From Flexivirga oryzae (GTDB lineage: Bacteria; Actinomycetota; Actinomycetes; Actinomycetales; Dermatophilaceae), in assembly GCF_014190805.1 (NCBI RefSeq), contig NZ_JACHVQ010000006.1, positions 112,832-176,831 on the forward strand: a DNA stretch of 64,000 nucleotides, in the 5' to 3' direction. Within the stretch, counting starts at the first letter, position 1. Each line of letters starts with the position of its first letter. The notes beneath the pieces are model-generated. The model ran no database searches. It saw nothing but the letters and a program-made list of their open reading frames with translations, and had not been told where the DNA came from. Made by a program: the position numbers and the translations under genes. Positions 1-8,414 of the stretch are shown here, piece by piece.

Positions 1-689
1 GGGTCGTAGACCGCGAGCCCCAGCGCATGCGCCGTGATGGTGGTGACCGAACCGGCCAGCCCGATCAACGCACCGGCGCGTTGCAGCGGAACCGTCGCGG
101 CGGCTTCGTCGATCGCGGCGTTGATGTCGACCAGCGCCGCGTCGATCTCGGCGTCAGTGGGCGGGTCGGTGTGCAGATGACGCTCGGTGAAGCGCACGCA
201 TCCGATGTTCACCGACCGTGCGGCGGTCACGTCGCCGGCGCCGAGGACGAACTCGGTGGATCCCCCGCCGAGGTCGACCACGAGGTATGGCGCAGGCGTC
301 GACGGCTGCACCACGCTCGTCGCGCCGCGAAAGCTCAACTGTGCCTCTTCATCACCGCTGATGACCTCCGGCTCGATGCCGAAATCGCTGAAGGCGGAGG
401 CGATCCCACGGGTGAAGTCGGCTGCGTTCGCCGCATCCCGCGACGCGGAGGTGGCCACGAAACGCACCCGTTCCACGTCGGCCGCGACGCACTGCCCGGC
501 ATACACCCGGGCTGCTCGCAACGTGCGCTCCATCGCGTCCGGTGCGATGCGACCGGTCACGTCGACACCCTGACCGAGGCGCACGATCTCCATCGTGCGC
601 ACGACGTCACTCAGTGACTGCCCGTCGGTGTCCGCGATCAGCAGGCGGATCGAGTTGGTGCCGCAGTCGACGGCCGCGACTCGCGTCAT
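1..689 (-). CDS. ppx: Exopolyphosphatase / guanosine pentaphosphate phosphohydrolase (Ppx/GppA), C-terminus cut off by window edge
   Basis: Translating the minus strand from the ATG at 689 gives a protein opening MTRVAAVDCGTNSIRLLIAD, the phosphate-1 loop of the actin-like ASKHA fold. It continues with the conserved VATSASRDA and a DLGGGSTEF phosphate-2 motif near residue 140. The frame is open to the window edge, so about 229 N-terminal residues of a family of usually 300 or more are present. The family hydrolyses terminal phosphates from polyphosphate or pppGpp in the cytoplasm. The start codon overlaps the stop of the DUF501 gene as ATGA, so the two are probably translationally coupled. 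Which substrate is preferred cannot be told from this part. Confidence 0.93.
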   Translation of the reverse strand, partial: MTRVAAVDCGTNSIRLLIADTDGQSLSDVVRTMEIVRLGQGVDVTGRIAPDAMERTLRAARVYAGQCVAADVERVRFVATSASRDAANAADFTRGIASAFSDFGIEPEVISGDEEAQLSFRGATSVVQPSTPAPYLVVDLGGGSTEFVLGAGDVTAARSVNIGCVRFTERHLHTDPPTDAEIDAALVDINAAIDEAAATVPLQRAGALIGLAGSVTTITAHALGLAVYD

Positions 690-1204
690 ACCTTCTCCTG
701 GGGCTGGGTGCAGCAACCGCCGTCCCACCAGGCGGGAAGCATTGAAAGTGCTTCGTCGCCAAGCGGATTGACGCCTGGGCCGACTGCCATCGAGTGCGCC
801 ACAAGCACGTGCAGGCACTTCACCCGGTCGGGCATCCCGCCCGCCGAGATGCCGGCGATCTCGGGGACCTCACCGAGCGCGGCGCGCCGCCGCAGGTAGT
901 CCTCGTGCGCCGCACGGTAGGCCGCCGCCAGCTCGGGGTCCGTGCCGAGTCGGTCGGTCATCTCACGCATCAGGCCGCGGGCCTCCAGCGTTCCGATCGC
1001 GCCGGTCAGCCGGGGGCAGGTGGCGTAGAAGGTCGTCGGGAAGGGCGTGCCATCGGGCAGTCGCGGCAGTGTCCGGACCACGGCAGGACAACCGCAGGGA
1101 CAACGTGCCGCGATCTCGACCACCCCACGCGGCAGCCTGCCGAGTTGTCGCTCGACCGCCTCGAGGTCTGCGGGATCAACCGCAGGAGAAGGGTTTTCGG
1201 GCAT
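686..1204 (-). CDS. DUF501 family protein
   Basis: This 172-residue protein begins MPENPSPAVDPADLEAVERQ and matches the actinobacterial DUF501 family by length, by the Cys cluster CPCGCP near residues 34-39 and by the pattern PDGTPFPTTFYATCP. The function is unknown. The cysteines could bind metal, which is inference. It lies between an FtsB-like gene and ppx; the FtsB stop is 8 bp upstream and its own stop overlaps the ppx start. The order enolase, ftsB-like, DUF501, ppx recurs in actinobacteria. The downstream ATG at 1204 was taken as start because a longer open frame upstream would run through the FtsB and enolase genes. Confidence 0.88.
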   Translation of the reverse strand: MPENPSPAVDPADLEAVERQLGRLPRGVVEIAARCPCGCPAVVRTLPRLPDGTPFPTTFYATCPRLTGAIGTLEARGLMREMTDRLGTDPELAAAYRAAHEDYLRRRAALGEVPEIAGISAGGMPDRVKCLHVLVAHSMAVGPGVNPLGDEALSMLPAWWDGGCCTQPQEKV

Positions 1205-1212
1205 GGGTCGGT

Positions 1213-1731
1213 TCAGTGTTCGCCGGAGGACACGACGGACCGCCACAGCGTGCCGTACCAGGTCTGCGACTGGTTGGCCCGTTTCGCGACACCCGCACCC
1301 GACGTCCCGTCGGTCACGTAGACCGTCAGGGTCTTGCCCGGTTTGGCGAAGCCGAGCCGCTGACCGGCCTGCGCCTCGACATACTTCGGGTCGCTCCACT
1401 TGGCCTTCTCGGCCCGCAACGACTTGACGTCCGCCTGCTGGGCCGCGACCTGCGCCTGGAGTTTTGCGACCTGCTGCCGCTGCGACAGGTAGGAGCGCAC
1501 CGTGGGCGCGATCACGACGGCGAGGAAGACGATCAGCGCACCGACGACGGCCAGTCGGCGCATCGAGCGCGGTGACCGCGTCTTGCGCACCGCCCGGGTG
1601 CCGGTCGCGGCCTTGCCCGGCGCCGTGCGCACCGAGGTGGTGCGCCCGGTGCCGGAGCGCCGCGGCCGGGCCGACGGGCGTGACGTCGCGCGCGACCGAC
1701 CCGTCGGGGTCTTGCGCGAATCGCGTGTCAC
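1213..1731 (-). CDS. Septum formation initiator family protein (FtsB/DivIC-like)
   Basis: A 172-residue bitopic membrane protein. Residues 1-58 are a very basic, Arg/Thr/Ser-rich cytoplasmic tail, residues 60-79 are one hydrophobic segment, and residues 84-110 are a Gln/Ala/Lys coiled coil (QQVAKLQAQVAAQQADVKSL). The conserved DPKYVEAQAGQRLGFAKPG follows, as expected for FtsB/DivIC, which bridges FtsL and FtsQ in the divisome. Actinobacterial members usually sit directly after enolase, as here: the enolase stop lies 24 bp upstream. The long basic N-terminus is longer than in enterobacterial FtsB but usual in actinobacteria. Confidence 0.9.
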   Translation of the reverse strand: MTRDSRKTPTGRSRATSRPSARPRRSGTGRTTSVRTAPGKAATGTRAVRKTRSPRSMRRLAVVGALIVFLAVVIAPTVRSYLSQRQQVAKLQAQVAAQQADVKSLRAEKAKWSDPKYVEAQAGQRLGFAKPGKTLTVYVTDGTSGAGVAKRANQSQTWYGTLWRSVVSSGEH

Positions 1732-1755
1732 AAGTGGACCTTTCGTTGTCCTCGC

Positions 1756-3036
1756 TCAGGCCTTGAACCGCGGGAAGGCACTGGCGCCCGCGTAGACCGC
1801 GGCGTCGTCCAGCTCCTCCTCGATGCGCAGCAACTGGTTGTATTTGGCGACCCGGTCCGAGCGCGCCGGGGCACCGGTCTTGATCTGCCCGCAGTTGGTG
1901 GCGACCGCGAGGTCCGCGATGGTCGTGTCCTCGGTCTCCCCCGACCGGTGACTCATCATGCACCGGAAGCCGTTGCTCTGCGCGAGCGTGACCGCGTCGA
2001 GGGTCTCGGTCAGCGTGCCGATCTGGTTGACCTTGACCAGCAGCGCGTTGGCGATCCCGGACTCGATGCCGCGCGCCAGCCGCTTGGGGTTGGTGACGAA
2101 GAGGTCGTCGCCGACGATCTGCACCTTGTCGCCGAGCTCGTCGGTGAGGATCTTCCAACCCTCCCAGTCCTCTTCGTTCAGTGGGTCCTCGATCGACACC
2201 AGCGGGTATGACGCCACCAGGTCGGCGTAGTAGGCGGTCATCTCGGCGGCGGACTTCTTGCTGCCCTCGAACACGTAGGAACCGTCCTCGAAGAACTCGC
2301 TGGCCGCGACGTCGAGCGCGAGCGCGATGTCCTTGCCGGGGGTGTAGCCGGCGGCCTTGATCGCGTCGAGGATCAGGTCGAGCGCGGCGCGGTTGGACTC
2401 CAGGCTGGGGGCGAAGCCGCCCTCGTCGCCGAGGCCGGTGGCCAGGCCGCGGTCCTGCAGCACCTTCTTGAGTGCGTGGTAGACCTCAGCGCCCCAGCGC
2501 AACGCCTCCCGGAAGGAGCCGGCGCCGATCGGCGCGATCATGAACTCCTGGATGTCGACGTTGGAGTCGGCGTGGGCGCCGCCGTTGAGGATGTTCATCA
2601 TCGGGACCGGCAGCAGGTGCGCGTTGGGCCCGCCGACGTAACGGAAGAGCGGCAGGTCGGCCGACTCGGCGGCGGCCTGCGCGACGGCAAGGCTGACACC
2701 GAGGATGGCGTTGGCTCCCACGCGGCCCTTGTTGTCGGTGCCGTCGGTGCCGAGCATCTCCTGGTCGACCAGGCGCTGCTCGCTGGCGTCATACCCGAGC
2801 ACATGCGGCGCGATCTCCTCGGCGACAGCGTCGACGGCGTCCTGGACACCCTTGCCGCCATACCGCTTCGCATCGCCGTCGCGGCGCTCGACGGCCTCGA
2901 ACTGACCGGTGCTGGCACCGGAGGGGACCGCGGCCCGTCCGACGGTGCCGTCGTCGAGCGCGACCTCGACCTCGACGGTCGGGTTGCCTCGGGAGTCGAG
3001 GATCTCGCGGGCGAGCAGGGCGTCAATCGTGGCCAC
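1756..3036 (-). CDS. eno: Enolase (phosphopyruvate hydratase)
   Basis: This 426-residue protein, full length for bacterial enolase, starts at a GTG and opens with IDALLAREILDSRGNPTVEV. It catalyses 2-phosphoglycerate to phosphoenolpyruvate in glycolysis. Visible hallmarks are SGASTGQFEAVE (mobile loop), the metal-binding VGDDLFVTN and SIEDPLNEEDWEGW, the catalytic-lysine segment LLVKVNQIGTLTE and the SHRSGETEDTTIADLA signature. An AGGAGA ribosome-binding site sits about 7 nt before the GTG, which supports this start. It is the first gene of a minus-strand cluster and is divergent from the conservon across a 413-bp intergenic region. Confidence 0.98.
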   Translation of the reverse strand: MATIDALLAREILDSRGNPTVEVEVALDDGTVGRAAVPSGASTGQFEAVERRDGDAKRYGGKGVQDAVDAVAEEIAPHVLGYDASEQRLVDQEMLGTDGTDNKGRVGANAILGVSLAVAQAAAESADLPLFRYVGGPNAHLLPVPMMNILNGGAHADSNVDIQEFMIAPIGAGSFREALRWGAEVYHALKKVLQDRGLATGLGDEGGFAPSLESNRAALDLILDAIKAAGYTPGKDIALALDVAASEFFEDGSYVFEGSKKSAAEMTAYYADLVASYPLVSIEDPLNEEDWEGWKILTDELGDKVQIVGDDLFVTNPKRLARGIESGIANALLVKVNQIGTLTETLDAVTLAQSNGFRCMMSHRSGETEDTTIADLAVATNCGQIKTGAPARSDRVAKYNQLLRIEEELDDAAVYAGASAFPRFKA

Positions 3037-3449
3037 TTAGCAGTCTCCTGGCAGGGGTCGGGACGTTGGGAGCAGGCATGATGCCCACACGTGCTGCGGG
3101 TTCAGACTATCGCCGACGGCGATGCGGATCCGGGACGACCCGCTCGGTGGGCCCGCCGACTTCGGCCGCTCCGTCGCCGACGGCGCCGGGTGACGCCCGG
3201 CACGGCTACCATGTCGAGGCGATTCTGCGAGGCAGTTCACGCCATTCCGGTGTCATGGACGATCGACTTGGTGCATCCTGTTCCGAACGGGCGACCACAT
3301 TGCCCGCGTCTCACGCTGCCCGAGGGATGCGGACGCGGCGCCGACAAATACACGCGGACGTGGAGCAACTAGGGGTGGGGGCTCGTCCGCACAGACTGTG
3401 AAGACGGGGCGCCTCGCGGTGCGCCGCGGACTGGAAGAGACCGACGACG
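3037..3449. other. Divergent intergenic region, eno / conservon promoters
   Basis: This 413-bp gap lies between enolase (minus) and the conservon kinase (plus) and must hold promoters for both. I see no gene in it: the short open frames have no family features or ribosome-binding sites. A weak -10-like TAGTCT on the minus strand lies about 70 bp upstream of eno. A GC-rich inverted stretch, GCGCCTCGCGGTGCGCC, lies at about 3409-3425, shortly before the kinase ATG. No operator was recognised. Confidence 0.5.
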
Positions 3450-6116
3450 ATGCCTGAATCACGCCGACCTGTGACGGCGTCTCCGGCGACGGACGACAAC
3501 GCGCCCACGAGGACGTTCTGGCCACCGATGGACTGGTCACTGCGACGCAAGGTTGTCGCAGCCCTGGCGATCCCGCTGATCTTCGCCACCGTGCTGGTGT
3601 GTTTCCGGATCGCCGGCGCGTGGTCCGACGCGGGCGCCGCATCGCAGGCCAAGAGCCGGTATGCCGCGCTCGAGCCGTCCATCGACTACCTGGCCGCCAG
3701 CCAGGACCTCGCCGCAGAACTGGTCCGGCCGTCGCCGGACGACAAGACGATCGAGACGAACCGGGCACGGTTCGGCGCAGCACGCACGGCGCTCACGTCG
3801 GCGATCGGCTCGTCGAGCCTCAGCTCGCACCAGCGCAGCCTGCTCAACGCGGCGGTCAACAGCGGTGACGCACTCACCTCCGGGACCGGCGGGACGGGCG
3901 ACGCCACGTCCCTGGCACCCGGCGCGATCAGCTCCGACGTGCTGGGCTTCCTGGACGACCTCAACGCCGCCCACCCCGAGCAGACGCTCAACGCGCTGCA
4001 CGACGTGGTCACCGCGCAGAGCCACCTGGCCGACGAACGACTCGACCTGGCACGGGAGACCGGGTTCACCGACGACCTGCGGACCACCCTGTCCGCGGAC
4101 GTCGGCGGCGAACAGGACGCTCTCGAGCGCGTCCAGGCGGCGCAGTTACCGACGGTGGATGTGTCGACCCAGCAGGCGGCGACGGTCAGCCGGCTCGCGT
4201 TCAGCACCAACGGCACGTTCGACCAGGTCAAGAGCGTGACCCCGAGCGTCACCTCCTCCTACCGGACGGTCTACCGCGCCGCGGTGGCCACGGCCACCGA
4301 CCGGGTGTCCGCCCAGGCGGACGACTCGCGGCGCTCCGCGCTGCTGCAGATCGGCTTGATCCTGGCGATCCTGCTGCTCACCGTGCTGCTCGCCCTGCTC
4401 ATCTCGCGACGGCTGCTGGTGCGGCCGATCGCCCGGCTGCGACGCAGCACGATCGACGTCGCCGAAGAGCACCTGCCCGCAGCGATCGAACGCGTGCAGT
4501 CCGGCCAGGGCGTCGGGCGGATCCAGAGCGTCGCGCTGCCCCATCGGGAGGAGATCGGGCAGCTGTCCCGCGCGATCGACGGGATGCAGAACCGCGCCAT
4601 CCGGCTGGCGTCCGAACAGGCGACCCTGCGCCGGCAGATGACCGAGATGTTCGAGACCCTGTCGCGACGCAACACCTCGCTGGTCAACCAGCAACTCAAC
4701 CTGCTCGAGCAGCTGGAGCGCAGCGAGGACGACTCCGCGCGGCTGGACAGCCTCTTCCGGCTGGACCACATGGCCGCTCGCATGCGACGTAACGGTCAGA
4801 GCCTGATGGTGCTCGCGGGCAACGAGGGCCGCCACCGGAACGAAACGCTCGCAATCGCCCAAGTGGTCGGGGCGGCGATCTCCGAGGTGCAGGACTACCA
4901 GCGGGTCGACGTCGCCCAGTTGCCGGACCAGATCGTCGACCCCGAGGTCGCGACGGACCTGGTGCACGTGGTCGCCGAGCTCGTCGACAACGCACTCGCG
5001 TACTCCCCGCCGCAGTCCCGCGTCCAGATCGGCGGTGCGCGCGCCATCGACGGTGGCGTCCTGCTGGAGATCGAGGACCACGGGCTCGGCATCGAGGCGG
5101 ACCAGCTCGAGAAGCTGAATGACGACATCTCCGCCGGTGGCGAGTTCGGCGTCGAAACCACCCGCCACATGGGCCTTTTCGTGGTCGCACGGCTCGGGGA
5201 GAGTCACGGCATCGACGTACGGCTGCGCGCGAACCCCTCGGGCGGCACCGTCGCCGCGGTGCACGTGCCGGTCGGGGTGCTGCGGGCGCCCGAACCTGCC
5301 GCACCGCCGGCGCGTCGAGCCACACCCGCACCGGCCCGCGCCGAGCGCGCGACCGCCGTCGACGCCGCTCCCCCGGAGCCGGTCGAGCAGACCGAGGCCG
5401 GCCTGCCGCGTCGCCGACCGGGCGCCACCGGCGTGAGCGCCCTCACCGGCGCCGCCTCGCTCGGCGCCGCGGCCGCGCAACACACGGCCGACGCCAGCGA
5501 TGCCCGGGGCGACTGGGTCTCCCCGATCGCCGGTTCGGCCTCGGCACCCGAGCGCTCGCTCGGCGCGATGGCGTTCTTCAGCGGCACCCGGGACGCCCGG
5601 CCGGGCCGATCCGACGACGCCGCCGGAGCCGACGGCGTCGGCGGCCGAGCGGGTTCCGGGTCCGGGTCCGACCTGTCGGCCGGTGACTCGGCGGAAGCCG
5701 CCGCGCCTCCGGCGCAGGAGCCACGTCATACTCCTCCCCGGGTGGAGGACACCCCGATCTTCCGGTCGATCAGCTCCCGCTGGCTGGGCGCGGACGGCGA
5801 ACTGCCGTGGTCCTCCGAGCCCACCGACCGGGCATGGGAGGCCGCGCAGGCCGCGACGGAGGAGCACGCGGTGACCGACAGCGACAATCCGCTGCCGCGC
5901 CGGCAACCGGGGCGCTACATCGTGCCGGGCAGCGTGGAGTCGGCGAGCGCGACGGGCCCGCACGGCCGGAGCCCGGAGCACGGGCCACTGCGCGACCCGG
6001 AGGCACTGCGCGCGAAACTCAGCCGTTACAAGCAGGGCGTCGAACGCGCACGGCGAGCCGCCGCGGCCGACGATTTCGACCAGCACAACGACGACAACGG
6101 ATCGAGGTCACGGTGA
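3450..6116 (+). CDS. cvnA: Conservon sensor histidine kinase-like protein (CvnA type)
   Basis: An 888-residue membrane protein. TM1 is at about 34-55, followed by a roughly 240-residue extracellular helical sensor region, TM2 at about 296-318 (LQIGLILAILLLTVLLALL) and a HAMP linker. Next come a helical segment near 397-470 (TEMFETLSRRNTSLVNQQLN) and an HATPase domain with N-box ELVDNAL near 510 and G1 box EDHGLGIE near 541. Residues from about 615 to 888 are a Pro/Ala/Gly/Arg-rich, probably disordered tail. This matches the CvnA component of streptomycete conservons, membrane kinase-like proteins that work with a roadblock protein, a DUF742 protein and a GTPase. I see no classical H-box, as is usual for the group. 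Its stop overlaps the next start (GTGA). Confidence 0.92.
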   Translation: MPESRRPVTASPATDDNAPTRTFWPPMDWSLRRKVVAALAIPLIFATVLVCFRIAGAWSDAGAASQAKSRYAALEPSIDYLAASQDLAAELVRPSPDDKTIETNRARFGAARTALTSAIGSSSLSSHQRSLLNAAVNSGDALTSGTGGTGDATSLAPGAISSDVLGFLDDLNAAHPEQTLNALHDVVTAQSHLADERLDLARETGFTDDLRTTLSADVGGEQDALERVQAAQLPTVDVSTQQAATVSRLAFSTNGTFDQVKSVTPSVTSSYRTVYRAAVATATDRVSAQADDSRRSALLQIGLILAILLLTVLLALLISRRLLVRPIARLRRSTIDVAEEHLPAAIERVQSGQGVGRIQSVALPHREEIGQLSRAIDGMQNRAIRLASEQATLRRQMTEMFETLSRRNTSLVNQQLNLLEQLERSEDDSARLDSLFRLDHMAARMRRNGQSLMVLAGNEGRHRNETLAIAQVVGAAISEVQDYQRVDVAQLPDQIVDPEVATDLVHVVAELVDNALAYSPPQSRVQIGGARAIDGGVLLEIEDHGLGIEADQLEKLNDDISAGGEFGVETTRHMGLFVVARLGESHGIDVRLRANPSGGTVAAVHVPVGVLRAPEPAAPPARRATPAPARAERATAVDAAPPEPVEQTEAGLPRRRPGATGVSALTGAASLGAAAAQHTADASDARGDWVSPIAGSASAPERSLGAMAFFSGTRDARPGRSDDAAGADGVGGRAGSGSGSDLSAGDSAEAAAPPAQEPRHTPPRVEDTPIFRSISSRWLGADGELPWSSEPTDRAWEAAQAATEEHAVTDSDNPLPRRQPGRYIVPGSVESASATGPHGRSPEHGPLRDPEALRAKLSRYKQGVERARRAAAADDFDQHNDDNGSRSR

Positions 6117-6523
6117 CCGACTACTCCACGACAACCGGCCATGACGGCCAGTTCGACTGGCTCGTCTCGAGATTCGTGCAGGACACCCCCGGTGTCGCGC
6201 ACGCGGTGCTCGTATCGGTCGACGGACTCGTGATCGCCCGGAACGCCGAACTGCCGATCGATCGTGCGGAGCAGATGGCTGCGGTCTCGTCGGGGCTGGC
6301 AAGCCTGGCGTCCGGGGCGGCCGGCCTGTTCGACGGTGGAGCCGTGCTGCAGTCCATCATCGAGATGCAGAACGGCTTCGTGCTGCTGATGAGCGTCGGC
6401 GACGGGTCACATCTGGCGGTGCTGACCGGCCCGTCCGCGGACATCGGTCAGATCGGGTACGAGATGGCGATCATGGTCGAGCGGGTCGGGCGCGCCGTGG
6501 ACGCGGCTCCGCGGGCGCGGTGA
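6113..6523 (+). CDS. cvnB: Roadblock/LC7 domain protein (CvnB type)
   Basis: A 136-residue protein starting at GTG 6113, which overlaps the kinase stop by 4 nt. It is a single Roadblock/LC7 domain: FDWLVSRFVQDTPGVAHAVL, then VSVDGLVIARN, the helix AEQMAAVSSGLASLA and a final strand-helix ending IGYEMAIMVERVG. Roadblock proteins act as platforms or GTPase-activating partners for small Ras-like GTPases; here the partner should be the GTPase encoded two genes on. The 4-nt overlap indicates translational coupling with cvnA. Confidence 0.93.
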   Translation: MTDYSTTTGHDGQFDWLVSRFVQDTPGVAHAVLVSVDGLVIARNAELPIDRAEQMAAVSSGLASLASGAAGLFDGGAVLQSIIEMQNGFVLLMSVGDGSHLAVLTGPSADIGQIGYEMAIMVERVGRAVDAAPRAR

Positions 6524-6558
6524 GCGAACAGGCCCAGTGCGCGAATGACGGATGACCG

Positions 6559-6948
6559 ATGACCGACGAGCCTCCCGAGTGGGATGACGGCGCCGAGGAA
6601 CCCGCCGCGAGCGTGGTGCGGCCCTACACGCTCACGTCCGGGCGCACCACGTCGGAGGTCGACGTGCCGCTCGAGGCGACCGTCGAGCTCACGGTGGAGG
6701 GGCGATCGAAGCGCTGGCCGGCGCACGACCCGACGCGCCGGATCGTCGACCTGTGCGCCGACGAACTGCTCTCGGTCGCGGAGATCGCGGCCCGGGCCGG
6801 TCTCGCGATCGGCGTGGCCAGGGTTCTCGTCGGCGACCTGGCAGCCGAGGGCAGTGTGCAGTTGCAACAGACCATGACCGACAGCACGTCCAGTGACGAG
6901 CGCATCAACCTCATTGAAAGGACCCTGCGTGGACTCCGCGACCTCTAG
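6559..6948 (+). CDS. cvnC: DUF742 family protein (CvnC type)
   Basis: A 129-residue protein with the DUF742 hallmarks: an acidic N-terminus, the VRPYTLTSGRT box near residue 20 and a winged-helix-like core (RRIVDLCADELLSVAEIAARAGL), followed by VARVLVGDLAAEGSVQL. It is the third conservon component. DUF742 proteins resemble DNA-binding folds, but no DNA-binding role is shown for most of them. The gene begins 35 bp after cvnB and its stop lies inside the first codons of the GTPase gene, so the four genes form one transcription unit. Confidence 0.92.
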   Translation: MTDEPPEWDDGAEEPAASVVRPYTLTSGRTTSEVDVPLEATVELTVEGRSKRWPAHDPTRRIVDLCADELLSVAEIAARAGLAIGVARVLVGDLAAEGSVQLQQTMTDSTSSDERINLIERTLRGLRDL

Positions 6949-7519
6949 CCCGGCCCATCGCACGACGTCGACGAAGATCGTCGTCGCCGGCGGATTCGGG
7001 GTCGGCAAGACGACGCTCGTCGGCGCGGTCTCCGAGATCGTCCCCCTGCAGACCGAGGCGACCGTGACCCAGTTGTCGGAGGGGACCGATCACCTCACGT
7101 CGACGCCGAACAAGAACACCACCACGGTCGCCATGGACTTCGGTCGCATCACCCTGGCGAACGATCTGGTGCTCTACCTGTTCGGCACGCCCGGTCAACG
7201 GCGCTTCTGGTTCATGTGGGACGACCTGGTCAAGGGCGCGATCGGCGCGATCGTGCTCGTCGACACCGCCCGCCTCGGCGACGCCTTCTCGGCCATCGAC
7301 TACTTCGAAGCCAAAGGCCTGCCGTTCATCGTCGCCGTCAACCAGTTCGACGGCACCCGAGTGCATTCCGAGGCCGAGATCGCCGATGCGCTGGCCATCT
7401 CACCGCACATCCCGCTGATGCGGGTCGACGCGCGGGACCGCGACTCGGCGAAGGCCGCGCTCGTGCGCGTGACCGAATTCGCGCTGGAGCAGCACCGGGC
7501 CGCGGCGGCGCAGTCGTAA
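6929..7519 (+). CDS. cvnD: Conservon small GTP-binding protein (CvnD type)
   Basis: A 196-residue Ras-like GTPase. The P-loop is GGFGVGKTTLVGAVSEI (residues 20-36), switch I region is NKNTTTVAMDFGRI, switch II is the family variant LFGTPGQRRFWFMWDDL, and the guanine-specificity motif is VNQFDG near residue 136 (NKxD variant NQFD). CvnD proteins are the output GTPase of conservons. I chose GTG 6929 because GAAAGGA precedes it by 6 nt and the protein then opens VDSATSSPAHRTTSTKIVV, typical of the family. The longer ATG at 6893 lies deep in cvnC with no ribosome-binding site. Confidence 0.93.
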   Translation: MDSATSSPAHRTTSTKIVVAGGFGVGKTTLVGAVSEIVPLQTEATVTQLSEGTDHLTSTPNKNTTTVAMDFGRITLANDLVLYLFGTPGQRRFWFMWDDLVKGAIGAIVLVDTARLGDAFSAIDYFEAKGLPFIVAVNQFDGTRVHSEAEIADALAISPHIPLMRVDARDRDSAKAALVRVTEFALEQHRAAAAQS

Positions 7520-7568
7520 GCGGCGGCGTCCCTGACCTGGCCCGGCCTGGGGCTGGCCTGGCCCGGCC

Positions 7569-7753
7569 CCAACCCGCGACCGTCGCTACTTCGGGACGCA
7601 CTTTCCGCGTTACCCTGTCCCCAACCCGCGACCGTCGCTACTTCGGGACGCACTCCGCGAAACCCTGCCCCCAACCCGCGACCGTCGCTACTTCGGGACG
7701 CACTTTCCGCGAAACCCCGTCCCCAACCCGCGACCGTCGCTACTTCGGGACGC
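7569..7753. repeat. Four-copy tandem array, units of 50-52 bp (array A)
   Basis: Units start at 7569, 7621, 7671 and 7723. Each opens with the same 31-bp core, beginning CCAACCCGCGACCGTCGCTA and continuing CTTCGGGACGC. Copies 1-3 are followed by a 19-21 bp linker that also repeats with small changes. Copy 4 runs into the 3' end of the minus-strand PaiB-like gene, so that gene's last codons and TAG stop (7740-7742) lie inside the repeat. Linkers that repeat rule out a CRISPR array. The GC-rich sequence before it (7520-7568) carries a short direct repeat CCTGGCCCGGCC. The core resembles that of the array at 16955-17158. Confidence 0.9.
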
Positions 7754-8381
7754 GGTGGTCGACGGCGCGCATCGCGTCGACGAGCGGTGACCGGCCGGAT
7801 TCGGCTTCGATGCCGTCCGCGGCGCCGTTGCGGTCCGCGCTGCTGCGTCCGGCGCTCACCTTGAACTTGCCGACGATGCGGGAGATGCGCAGCTCGATCC
7901 CCACGATGTCGCCGAGCCGGCCGCGCAGATAATCGGCCGGAGCCTGCCCCATGTGCCACGCGTCGACGCGGCCGCCCTCCATGACCTGGGTCAGTTTCGC
8001 GACCGCCGCTCGCGTCCAGCGCAGGTCGTCGTGGACGACGAGTTCGCCATACACGTGTGCCACCAGGTAGTTCCAGGTGGGCACGACCTCATGGTGCTCC
8101 TGCTTGGAGGGATACCAGGTCGGCGAGACGTAATGGTCGGCGCCGTTGAAGACGACCAGGGTCTCACCCTCGTGCTGGCCGGCACGCCACACGTCGTTGG
8201 CTCGGGCGACGTGACCGATGAGCTTGTCCCCGTCCTCACTCACCTCGAGCAAGAACGGAATGTGGTTGGCACTCAAGGATTTTCCGTCGGAGGTCACCAA
8301 GGTCGCGAACGGCACGGAGGAGATCAGCTCCGCAACCTCCGCGGTGGATGGTGCTTCGTCGTGTGCGGGCAGGTAGACCAT
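7740..8381 (-). CDS. FMN-binding negative transcriptional regulator (PaiB family)
   Basis: A 213-residue protein of the PaiB / FMN_bind_2 family, with the split-barrel flavin-binding signature: MVYLPAHDEAP, then PFATLVTSDGKSLSANHIPF, a GHVARANDVWR motif and YVSPTWYPSKQEHHEVVPTWNY. Members are flavin- or heme-binding proteins related to Bacillus PaiB; a regulatory role is known only for a few. The C-terminal residues RVPK and the stop codon are encoded inside the first unit (in gene orientation) of array A. The gene stands alone between the array and pyrE. Confidence 0.92.
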   Translation of the reverse strand: MVYLPAHDEAPSTAEVAELISSVPFATLVTSDGKSLSANHIPFLLEVSEDGDKLIGHVARANDVWRAGQHEGETLVVFNGADHYVSPTWYPSKQEHHEVVPTWNYLVAHVYGELVVHDDLRWTRAAVAKLTQVMEGGRVDAWHMGQAPADYLRGRLGDIVGIELRISRIVGKFKVSAGRSSADRNGAADGIEAESGRSPLVDAMRAVDHRVPK

Positions 8382-8414
8382 CCATTCATCGTCGCACCGG
8401 CCCGTATGGCGTGC

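Noticed and set aside
686..2158. 490-codon frame running from enolase through the FtsB-like gene into DUF501
   Set aside because: Only its last 172 codons are a real protein; the earlier part is an out-of-frame reading of eno and ftsB.
7569..7753. CRISPR-like array of four regularly spaced repeats
   Set aside because: The 'spacers' repeat as well, the period varies by 2 bp, the units end in a gene's stop codon, and there are no cas genes.
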